A program made the position numbers and the translations under genes. From an uncultured Porphyromonadaceae bacterium (GTDB taxonomy: Bacteria; Bacteroidota; Bacteroidia; Bacteroidales; Muribaculaceae), in assembly GCA_946553045.1 (NCBI GenBank), contig CAMNRO010000025.1, positions 1-36,539 of the forward strand: a stretch of DNA of 36,539 nt, read 5' to 3'. The notes below the pieces were generated by a model, which was given only the letters and a program-made list of their open reading frames with translations, did no database searches and had not been told where the DNA came from. Below, piece after piece: positions 24,544 through 32,353 of this stretch. Every line of letters starts with the position of its first letter. Position 1 is the stretch's first letter.

Positions 24544-26116
24544 TCTCAAAGAAGAAATAAAACGGCGACGCACCTTCGCCATCATATCGCACCCCGACGC
24601 CGGCAAGACAACCCTCACCGAAAAGCTGCTCCTCTTCGGCGGCGCTATCCACATCGCCGGTGCCGTGAAATCCAATAAAATCAAGAAGACTGCCACCTCC
24701 GACTGGATGGAAATCGAAAAACAGCGCGGAATCTCGGTGGCTACCTCTGTAATGGGTTTCAACTACGGTGATTATAAAATCAACATTCTCGATACGCCCG
24801 GTCACCAGGACTTCGCCGAAGACACCTACCGCACCCTGACGGCGGTAGACAGCGTTATCATCGTTGTCGACGTTGCCAAAGGCGTAGAGACGCAGACACG
24901 CAAGCTCATGGAGGTGTGCCGCATGCGCAACACCCCGGTGATTATCTTCGTCAACAAGCTCGACCGCGAAGGCCGCGACCCCTTCGAGATTCTCGACGAA
25001 CTCGAAGCCGAGCTCAAAATCGCCGTCCGTCCGCTGTCGTGGCCTATCAATATAGGCGCCAAGTTCAAGGGCGTCTATAATATCTACGAGAAAAGCCTCG
25101 ACCTCTTCACGCCCGACAAACAGCGCGCCACCGAGCGTGTCGAAATCGACGACATCAACGACCCGCGTATCGACGAGGCTGTCGGCGAGGTCGATGCCGC
25201 AAAACTCCGCGAAGACCTCGAACTCGTCGAGGGCGTATATCCCGAATTCGACGTCAACGACTACCTTGCCGCCCGCACGGCGCCCGTATTCTTCGGCTCC
25301 GCTCTCAATACCTTCGGCGTCAAGGAAATGCTCGACTGCTTCGTAAAGATTGCCCCCGAGCCCCGGCCCGTCACCGCCCTGGAGCGCGTGGTAGAGCCTC
25401 AGGAAGACGCCTTCAGCGGTTTTGTGTTCAAAATCCATGCCAACATGGACCCCAACCACCGCAGCTGTATCGCTTTCGTCAAGGTATGTTCCGGCAAATT
25501 CGAGCGCAACGCACCCTATAAGCACATGCGCACCGGCAAGACACTGCGTTTCGCCGCTCCTACGGCCTTTATGGCGCAGAAAAAGAGCATTGTCGACGAG
25601 GCCTATCCCGGCGACATTGTCGGTATTCCCGATACGGGCAACTTCAAGATAGGCGACACCATCACCTCCGGCGAAGAAATTCACTACAAGGGCCTTCCGA
25701 GCTTCTCGCCCGAAATGTTCATGTATATCGAGAACACCGACCCCATGAAGTCGAAGCAGCTCGAAAAAGGCATTCAGCAGCTCATGGACGAAGGTGTGGC
25801 GCAGCTCTTCATGCACCAGTTCAACGGCCGCAAGGTCATCGGCACTGTCGGACAGCTCCAGTTCGAGGTTATCCAGTACCGTCTTCTGCACGAATATGGC
25901 GCGCAGTGCCGCTGGGAGCCGATGTCGATGTATAAAGCCTGCTGGATAGAAAGCGACGACCCCGCCGCCCTCGAGGCCTTCAAGAAGCGCAAGCATCAGT
26001 TCATGGCCCTCGACCGCGAAGGCCGCGACGTCTTCCTGGCCGACTCCCAGTTCGTCCTCACCATGGCCCAGAACGACTTCCCCAAAATCCGCTTCCACTT
26101 CACCAGCGAATTCTAA
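24536..26116 (+). CDS. prfC: Peptide chain release factor 3
   Basis: A 526-residue translational GTPase that removes RF1 and RF2 from the ribosome after termination. ATG 24536 ([26 protein letters not shown]) gives the standard length; the frame open from 24491 overlaps rfbD more deeply without need. GTPase motifs are HPDAGKTT (G1), DTPGHQDF (G3) and NKLDREGRD (G4). Domain 2 and the RF3-specific C-terminal domain follow ([23 protein letters not shown]). The overlap with rfbD is 8 bases. The long frame on the opposite strand is a shadow. Confidence 0.97.
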   Translation: [526 protein letters not shown]

Positions 26117-26126
26117 ACCATCAATT

Positions 26127-26225
26127 AATTAACAATTAATAATGTATAATTAATAATTGAGGCTAATGCAGGGTGTTTAAATTATCAGGTATTAATTCTT
26201 AATTATAAATTATTAATTCTCAATT
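26127..26225. repeat. AT-rich inverted repeat spacer
   Basis: The left arm (26127-26153) and right arm (26199-26225) are reverse complements at 24 of 27 positions, built from TTAAT/ATTAA motifs. They are separated by 45 bases that include a GC-richer centre (GGCTAATGCAGGGTG). The right arm ends 4 bases before the ATG of the small membrane protein gene. No TAnnTTTG promoter is evident. If transcribed, the arms would fold into a long AU-rich hairpin between prfC and the downstream operon. Confidence 0.85.
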
Positions 26226-26229
26226 TTCA

Positions 26230-26385
26230 ATGTCCTGTCTCCGAGCACTTCTGTGCATTATCTTTCCTCCACTCGCCGTACTCGACAAGGGCTGCGGTTC
26301 CATTCTTCTCGTAACCGTACTGACTTGCTTCGCCTGGCTTCCGGGTGTCATCGGTGCTCTTATAATATGCAATAAACAACAATGA
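26230..26385 (+). CDS. Pmp3/YqaE-family small membrane protein
   Basis: A 51-residue protein. The start is LRALLCIIFPPLAVLDKGCG, followed by SILLVTVLTCFAWLPGVIG and ALIICNKQQ. Two hydrophobic helices flank a conserved PPLAV turn, and the W/Y-x-PG-x-I-x-A pattern sits at the end of the second helix. Both are hallmarks of the Pmp3/YqaE (UPF0057) family of stress-linked membrane peptides. ATG 26230 follows directly on the AT-rich inverted repeat. The TGA stop overlaps the ATG of the DUF1460 gene by 4 bases (ATGA), which supports it as a real translated gene despite its size. Molecular function in bacteria is not settled. Confidence 0.88.
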   Translation: MSCLRALLCIIFPPLAVLDKGCGSILLVTVLTCFAWLPGVIGALIICNKQQ

Positions 26386-27251
26386 ACCTTCTCAGATACC
26401 TGATATTGCCGCTTGTCGGTCTGCTTGCAGGCGCGGCAACTGCACAGAGCCCGGTGCGCTTCGGCTGCGAGGCCACAGACACCACCGCCATCACCGCCAT
26501 GCTCGACAAGGCTGCCGGACAGCGCTTTGCCAATCCCGAAGCACGCGTGGCCTTCTTTGCCCGCATGTTTGAGGGCGTGCCATACGCTGCCCACACCCTC
26601 GAGGGCGATGAGGAAGTGCTCACCGTGCGTATCGACAGCCTCGACTGCACCACATTTGTCGAAACGGCGATGGCACTCGCCTTTACGGTAGGCGAAGGAC
26701 GCTCGTCGTGGCGCGATTTCATCTACAACCTGCGCCGAATCCGCTACCGTGGCGGCGAAATCGAAGGCTATCCCTCGCGACTGCACTATATAAGCGACTG
26801 GGCTGTCGACAATAAGTACCGCGGCAACATCGACGATGCGACCACGCTCTTTCCGCGCGTGACAAACATGACGCGCTCAATCGACTTCATGACCTCCAAC
26901 CGCGGCCGCTATCCGGCACTTGCCGACTCGGCCAATTTTGCCCGCATACGCTCTATTGAAAACGGTTACCGCAATCACCGCTTCACATATATCAAGACCA
27001 TCGACCTCGGCTCGAAAGACACCAAGGCGGCATTCCACGACGGCGATGTCGTGGCGCTGGTATCCACTCTCAAGAACCTCGATGTGACCCATATGGGTGT
27101 CGTGGTAAAAGAAAATCCGGGAGCTGAGCCATATCTTCTGCATGCGTCGTATTCCGACGGCAAAGTGGAAGTGAGCGCCCGCCCTCTGGCCGAGTTCATG
27201 AAGAAAAACCGCCAGTGGCTCGGTGTGAGAGTATTCCGACTTATAGAATGA
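26382..27251 (+). CDS. DUF1460 amidase-like secreted protein
   Basis: A 289-residue exported protein of the DUF1460 family, an NlpC/P60-like papain fold whose members are probably cell-wall peptide amidases. A signal peptide covers ~1-22 (MNLLRYLILPLVGLLAGAATAQ). The likely catalytic cysteine is Cys89 in DSLDCTTFVE. Candidate histidines are His237 in THMGVVV and His254 in YLLHASYS. Length and motif order are as expected. It overlaps the small Pmp3-like gene by 4 bases and is followed 7 bases later by an acyltransferase, so all lie in one operon. A cell-wall role is inferred from family. Confidence 0.9.
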   Translation: MNLLRYLILPLVGLLAGAATAQSPVRFGCEATDTTAITAMLDKAAGQRFANPEARVAFFARMFEGVPYAAHTLEGDEEVLTVRIDSLDCTTFVETAMALAFTVGEGRSSWRDFIYNLRRIRYRGGEIEGYPSRLHYISDWAVDNKYRGNIDDATTLFPRVTNMTRSIDFMTSNRGRYPALADSANFARIRSIENGYRNHRFTYIKTIDLGSKDTKAAFHDGDVVALVSTLKNLDVTHMGVVVKENPGAEPYLLHASYSDGKVEVSARPLAEFMKKNRQWLGVRVFRLIE

Positions 27252-27258
27252 TAGACTG

Positions 27259-28335
27259 ATGCGCCAAAGGCTGAAGTATTTCGACATGATGAAAGGCCTC
27301 GCCATCTTCCTGGTGGTGATGGGCCATGTTCTCACCATGTGTGTCCGCGAAATCGACCGCGCTCCGCTGTTCAAGTTTATCGGACAGATACACATGCCGC
27401 TGTTCTTCTTTATAAGCGGCTGGTTCGCAGTGAAAACCGGTCCCGACGGCCTGCTGAAAACACCCGGCCTGCTGTCGCGGGCGCGCCGTCTGCTGCTGCC
27501 CATGCTCGGTGCATCCACCCTTTTCATCTACTACTATCCTCATTCGGGTTTGCAGAGTCCCTTCGATTCAAGCTGGAGCGGCCTGTGGCTCAATGTGTGG
27601 AAAAACGGATATTGGTTCACATTCGTGCTCTTCGAGATTTTTGCCGTTTATGCCGCACTTACCTTCGTGCTGAGGCGCGTGACCTCATTTTGGCTCGAGC
27701 TCCTCGCCGTTGCCCTTGCATGGGCTGTGCTCGGAGGCATATACCATATCCTGCCGGGAGTGTGCGACGCCGCCCTGTCGTTCGAACTGCTCTTCACCTT
27801 CTTTCCTATATTTATGGCAGGCGTGATTGCCAGGCGCCATGCCGACGCATTCATGCGCCTGTGCGAATCATCGGGACCTGTCACGGTCTCCCTTTTTGTC
27901 GTGTTCATATGCATGGCCTTTGTCTGCTGGCCCTGGCGCTATAGCTTCGGAAGCGCGCTCAACGTCGTTCTCGCCCAGATTGTCATGCAGATATCGCTCG
28001 CCATCGTAGCGGTTGCCGTGATAAAGCCCTGGAGCGAGCGGGCCTTCGAGCCTGCCCGCGCGAAGCCCGGCCGTTTTGCCGCCATGTGGGCGTTTCTCGG
28101 CGACAAGAGCCTTGCAATCTACCTGCTGCACTACTTCTTCCTCTATCCGATGCCATTCATGAGGCAGCTGCTCGAGTCGTTCGACCTGGCCGTGGTGCCT
28201 CTCGCAGTTTTTGCAGCCCTCGGAGCTGTGCCCGTGATTGCTCTCAGCCTCTGTGCCGATTACATTTTTTCTTTCTCGCGGCTTCTGTGCACCTTCCTCA
28301 CAGGCTCGACGCCGTCCAAGGCCCTCCGTTCGTGA
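27259..28335 (+). CDS. Membrane acyltransferase (acyltransferase_3 family)
   Basis: A 358-residue integral membrane protein with about ten predicted helices. It starts with the family signature: R-x-x-Y-F-D-M-M-K-G-L-A-I-F-L-V-V-M-G-H at residues 4-23, in which His23 is the likely catalytic residue. QIHMPLFFFISGWF follows, and a late helix contains SLAIYLLHYFFLYP. Such enzymes O-acetylate surface sugars such as fucose, peptidoglycan or O-antigen residues. The substrate is not predictable. The ATG follows the DUF1460 gene by 7 bases, and the stop shares one base with the HAD gene start (TGATG). Confidence 0.88.
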   Translation: MRQRLKYFDMMKGLAIFLVVMGHVLTMCVREIDRAPLFKFIGQIHMPLFFFISGWFAVKTGPDGLLKTPGLLSRARRLLLPMLGASTLFIYYYPHSGLQSPFDSSWSGLWLNVWKNGYWFTFVLFEIFAVYAALTFVLRRVTSFWLELLAVALAWAVLGGIYHILPGVCDAALSFELLFTFFPIFMAGVIARRHADAFMRLCESSGPVTVSLFVVFICMAFVCWPWRYSFGSALNVVLAQIVMQISLAIVAVAVIKPWSERAFEPARAKPGRFAAMWAFLGDKSLAIYLLHYFFLYPMPFMRQLLESFDLAVVPLAVFAALGAVPVIALSLCADYIFSFSRLLCTFLTGSTPSKALRS

Positions 28336-29009
28336 TGCTGCCGTCGCTCGTAGCCTTCGACCTTGACGATACGCTCTATAAAGAGCGCGATTTTCTTCGC
28401 TCCGGGCACCGAGTGCTCGCCCGTACACTCGCCGATGCCACAGGCGCCAATGCCGAAGAGCTTTTCACCCTTATCAGCGACAATCACCCCCGAGGTATCG
28501 AGGCTGCCCTTGCCATGCTTGCCGCCAAGGGGCTCGACATACCCTTCACAGTCGACGCCCTCGTGGAAATATACCGTAACCATACCCCCGACATACAACT
28601 CTCCGACGGTGCTGAGGCCCTGCTGACACGCCTCAAGGGCGCCGGACATCGTCTTGCCCTTATCACCGACGGCTCGCCGCGCCATCAGCGCGGCAAAATA
28701 GCCGCACTCGGCCTCGACCGCTTTTTCGATCCCGATACAATATTCATCAGCGGAGAGACGGGCGGCGACAAGCACACGCCGCTTCCTTTCAGGCTGGCCG
28801 AGGAGCGTTTCGGCGCCTCGGTGTCGCGCATGTATTATGTGGGCGACAACCTCGCTAAAGATTTTGTGCATCCCAATCTGCGCGGCTGGACTTCGGTCAT
28901 GCTGCTCGACACTGCCGGCGTGAATGTCTTTCCGCAGCATATCGGGGCGTGGCCTGCCGTGCATCGTCCTCGTGTCATCGTCTCCGGCTTTGACTGTCTG
29001 TGGCCGTAG
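28335..29009 (+). CDS. HAD-family hydrolase, probable phosphatase
   Basis: A 224-residue haloacid dehalogenase-type hydrolase. Motif I is FDLDDTLYKE (nucleophile in DLDDT at ~9-13), motif II is LITDGSP, motif III is the Lys in GGDKHTPLPF and motif IV is YYVGDNLAKDF. An α-helical cap lies between motifs I and II (~20-95). ATG 28335 is chosen because it puts motif I at the N-terminus and shares a base with the preceding stop; the longer frame from 28086 is inside the acyltransferase gene. Last gene of the operon. Substrate unknown. Confidence 0.9.
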   Translation: MLPSLVAFDLDDTLYKERDFLRSGHRVLARTLADATGANAEELFTLISDNHPRGIEAALAMLAAKGLDIPFTVDALVEIYRNHTPDIQLSDGAEALLTRLKGAGHRLALITDGSPRHQRGKIAALGLDRFFDPDTIFISGETGGDKHTPLPFRLAEERFGASVSRMYYVGDNLAKDFVHPNLRGWTSVMLLDTAGVNVFPQHIGAWPAVHRPRVIVSGFDCLWP

Positions 29010-29152
29010 TCTGCACAAACCGACATTGCATTTTACCCTCAGAAATAGCACTTTGGCGGCCACAAGTGTTAAAACCACACTTAAAATTAATTTTATTTGG
29101 TTAAAACTTCTTAAGAGGGCTAAACAAATGTTGTGTTTTGACGAAATGTGCA

Positions 29153-29160
29153 TATATTTG
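29153..29160 (+). promoter_or_regulatory. -7 promoter element of the second susC operon
   Basis: TATATTTG matches TAnnTTTG, with a weak TTGTG near -33 at 29131-29135. The leader would be about 100 bases to ATG 29267. It contains a CTCCG...CGGAG hairpin (29204-29208 with 29219-29223). No sigma/anti-sigma or SusR-type regulator gene is adjacent. Confidence 0.65.
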
Positions 29161-29171
29161 CTGTCGAAAAA

Positions 29172-29247
29172 ATGAAAAACACGATTCACTGAATATTCAA
29201 CCCCTCCGATGATTGCTTCGGAGCTTGCAATGGAAAACCAAAAATAG
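29172..29247 (+). other. Two short upstream ORFs in the susC leader
   Basis: ATG 29172 encodes MKNTIH and stops at 29192. ATG 29209 encodes MIASELAMENQK and stops at 29247, 19 bases before the susC ATG. The second overlaps the CTCCG/CGGAG hairpin. Both lie after the predicted promoter. They could be chance frames; translation is not shown. Confidence 0.3.
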
Positions 29248-29266
29248 ACCTAACCTAAACCTTAAC

Positions 29267-32200
29267 ATGTATTCGACTGTGCAACAGGGTAATACCCCTC
29301 CCGAAAGAGGACGCAATCTATTCAAGTCCATCTTTAAGGCGCTTCTCTGCGCACTGCTCATCTTCACTGCGACATCGGCTTCGGCCCAGACTGTGACCGG
29401 TACAGTGTCAGATGAAAACAACGAGCCCCTTATCGGCGCTTCCGTCCGTATTGTAGGCGAACAAAACGGTGTGACAACCGATATCGACGGTAATTTCTCA
29501 ATTGCCGGTGCCTATGGTAAAAAACTTCAGATTTCCTATATCGGCTATCTCACCCAGGAAGTGACTGCCGATAAAAACAAACTCGAAATCAAACTTGTGC
29601 CCAACAGCGAGCTCCTCGACGACGTCGTTGTCGTTGGTTACGGCACAATGACCCGCAAGGACGTCACCGGCTCAATCACAACCGTGAAGGCCGAAGACCT
29701 CAACGTCGGCGCATACACCGACCCCGGTCAGCTCCTGCAGGGCAAGGTTCCCGGCCTTGTCGTGGTTCAGAACTCCGACCCTAACGGCGGCGTAAACTCC
29801 ATGACCCTCCGCGGCGCCTCGACCCTTAACGGCTCTACCAGCCCTCTTTATGTGGTCGACGGTATTCCCGGCGTAAACCTCAACCTCATTCCCCCGAGCG
29901 ACATCGAGAGCATCGATGTGCTCCGCGACGCTTCAGCCACCGCTATCTACGGTTCGAAGGCCGCCAACGGCGTTATCATCGTGACAACCAAACGTGGTGC
30001 CGAAGGCCCCGCCCGCGTCACCTATCAGGGATATGTATCGTGGGAAAAGATTGCCAACGACCACGACATGATGACCGCCGACGAGCTCCGCGCATATGCC
30101 GCTGAAAACAACCTCCCCATTCCCAACGACCGCGGCGCCAATACGAACTGGGCCGACGTCGTGCAGCAGACCGGCTTCGCTACAAACCACAGCCTCTCGA
30201 TTTCAGGCGGTAACAAGAGCACAAACTACAACGCCTCCATCACCTATACCAAGCGCGACGGTATCATCAAGAACGTAGGCAACAACCTCTTCACAGGCCG
30301 TGCCTACGTGGAGACAAAGACCCTTAAAGACCGTCTGACCCTCGCCGCCGGCGTTAACGGCAATATCCGCAAGGAGTGGGGCGTTCCCCGCGGCCTTGAA
30401 GGCAGCTCGGTTTACGAAGGCATGTACTACTATTCGCCCCTGGTGCCCGTGCAGAACGAAGACGGAACCTGGTATGCCGACAAGACCATCTCGCAGAACT
30501 ACAACCCCATGTCGTTAATCTACGAGAACCGCTCGATGGCCACATTCAAGCGTCTCCAGTTCACCGGCAAGGCAAGCGTCCTCATCATCGACGGCCTTAC
30601 CGCCAACGCCAACTTCAACTACGAGACTCAGAACTATCACTACAAGGACTACACATCGATTCAGTCGCAGAACAATACCCGCCATGGTGAATCCTCGCGC
30701 AATGTAACCGACGACTGGTGCAAGCTGATGGAAATCTACGGCAACTACGACAAGACCTTCAACGATATCCACAAGCTTTCTCTCATGGTCGGCTACTCCT
30801 GGGAAGAGCACAAGAACGGCGACGGCTTCGGCGCCCGCGGTTATAACTTCTACGACGACTACCTCGGCTGGAACAATATCGGCATGGCCAACTCCTGGGA
30901 TGCCGATCCCGTATGGGGCAACACCGAGAGCCACACCAAGATGATTTCGTTCTACGGTCGTGCCAACTACTCGTTCAACTCCAAGTATATCTTCCAGGCT
31001 GCTGTCCGTCGCGACGGTGCTTCGGTCTTCGGCGCGAACAACAAATGGGCGACCTTCCCCTCTGGCTCTGTGGCATGGCGCCTTTCTGAAGAAGACTTCA
31101 TCAAGAATACCGGTATCTTCACCGACCTCAAACTCCGCGCAGGCTGGGGTCAGAGCGGTAACTCGCAGGGCTTCGACATCTACACCTCGCGCTTCTTCTA
31201 CGATTTGACCGATCCTATCAAGCGTTTCGACTATGTAGACCCCGTGACCGGTGCCGTAACCTCTTACAAGACCCTCACATCTGCCCGCAACGTAAACGAC
31301 AACCTCAAGTGGGAAACAACCACCATGGTCAACATCGGTCTTGACTTCGCCTTCCTCAACGGCCGTATCAACGGTACTGTTGAGTGGTACAACAAGTCGA
31401 CCAAAGACATGATTTGGGATTACCCTGTTTCGACTGCTCTCTATCCTGTCAACTGGCTCACCGCCAACGTGGGCAAAATGCGCAATACCGGTGTCGAACT
31501 CACCATCAACGCAACTCCTGTCCAGAGCCGCGACTGGAACTGGTCGACCTCGCTCAACCTCTCGCACAACTCCAATAAGGTTGTGAGCGTATCGAACAGC
31601 GAGTTCAACGCCGGCGTCCTCAACCGCTACGACCCGCACCTCCCCGGCCTCTCGCAGGGCTGCAACACACAGCGCATTGTCGAAGGCAAGCCTATCGGTT
31701 CGTTCTATCTCTGGGATTGGGCCGGATATAACGAAGACGGTATCTCCACATTCTATCGCTACGACAGCGAGGGCAACCATATCCTCGACGAGAACGGCAA
31801 TCCCGAGACCACAATGCAGCCCGGTCAGGACGACCGCATCTACATGGGCAACGCTCAGCCGAAACTCACCATGGGCTGGAACAACACCGTCACATATAAA
31901 AACTGGGACCTCAACCTCTTCTTCACCGGCGTATTCGGCCAGAAGATTTTCAACGAGCCCCACGCATACTTCTCGTATGTTGCTGGCATTACCCAGGGCA
32001 AGAACGTGATGGCTTCTGTCCGCGACGACCAGCTCGTTACCGACGCTCTGGCTCACTATCCCTCGCAGCGCTACCTCGAAGACGGTTCGTACTTCAAACT
32101 CGCAACCGCAACCATCGGATACACCTTCCGCAACTGCTTCAACGGCTGGCTCAAGGACGTACGCCTCTATGTGTCGGGCAACAACCTCTTCACCATCACC

Positions 32201-32320
32201 AAGTACACCGGCCGCGACCCCGAAATCAACCTCGGCGGTCTCGACCCCGGCCACGACACCCGCTCCGACCACTATCCCCGCACTCGCCAGGTGCTCGTAG
32301 GCGTCAACGTGAACTTCTAA
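29267..32320 (+). CDS. SusC/RagA-family TonB-dependent outer-membrane receptor
   Basis: A complete 1017-residue SusC homologue. ATG 29267 gives a signal peptide with a long charged n-region ending at ATSASA (cut near 40/41). The carboxypeptidase-D-like domain spans ~42-125 (VTGTVSDENNEPLIGASVRI, TDIDGNFSI, ISYIGYLTQEV). The TonB-box-like DDVVVVGYGTMTRKDVTGS follows, then the plug with PLYVVDGIPG and DASATAIYGSKAANGVIIVTT, and the β-barrel to the final VLVGVNVNF. It carries no N-terminal STN signalling domain, consistent with the absence of a partner anti-sigma gene. The SusD gene follows after 33 bases. Substrate unknown. Confidence 0.97.
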   Translation: MYSTVQQGNTPPERGRNLFKSIFKALLCALLIFTATSASAQTVTGTVSDENNEPLIGASVRIVGEQNGVTTDIDGNFSIAGAYGKKLQISYIGYLTQEVTADKNKLEIKLVPNSELLDDVVVVGYGTMTRKDVTGSITTVKAEDLNVGAYTDPGQLLQGKVPGLVVVQNSDPNGGVNSMTLRGASTLNGSTSPLYVVDGIPGVNLNLIPPSDIESIDVLRDASATAIYGSKAANGVIIVTTKRGAEGPARVTYQGYVSWEKIANDHDMMTADELRAYAAENNLPIPNDRGANTNWADVVQQTGFATNHSLSISGGNKSTNYNASITYTKRDGIIKNVGNNLFTGRAYVETKTLKDRLTLAAGVNGNIRKEWGVPRGLEGSSVYEGMYYYSPLVPVQNEDGTWYADKTISQNYNPMSLIYENRSMATFKRLQFTGKASVLIIDGLTANANFNYETQNYHYKDYTSIQSQNNTRHGESSRNVTDDWCKLMEIYGNYDKTFNDIHKLSLMVGYSWEEHKNGDGFGARGYNFYDDYLGWNNIGMANSWDADPVWGNTESHTKMISFYGRANYSFNSKYIFQAAVRRDGASVFGANNKWATFPSGSVAWRLSEEDFIKNTGIFTDLKLRAGWGQSGNSQGFDIYTSRFFYDLTDPIKRFDYVDPVTGAVTSYKTLTSARNVNDNLKWETTTMVNIGLDFAFLNGRINGTVEWYNKSTKDMIWDYPVSTALYPVNWLTANVGKMRNTGVELTINATPVQSRDWNWSTSLNLSHNSNKVVSVSNSEFNAGVLNRYDPHLPGLSQGCNTQRIVEGKPIGSFYLWDWAGYNEDGISTFYRYDSEGNHILDENGNPETTMQPGQDDRIYMGNAQPKLTMGWNNTVTYKNWDLNLFFTGVFGQKIFNEPHAYFSYVAGITQGKNVMASVRDDQLVTDALAHYPSQRYLEDGSYFKLATATIGYTFRNCFNGWLKDVRLYVSGNNLFTITKYTGRDPEINLGGLDPGHDTRSDHYPRTRQVLVGVNVNF

Positions 32321-32353
32321 TATATCAAACATTCTGTTTTAGAAATAAACACC

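Noticed and set aside
24452-26098. 548-codon open frame antisense to prfC
   Set aside because: It mirrors release factor 3 almost end to end and shows no family signature; a codon-bias shadow.
30515-32332. 605-codon open frame antisense to susC
   Set aside because: Same explanation; the plus-strand SusC is unambiguous and the opposite translation is low-complexity Val/Glu/Gly-rich text.
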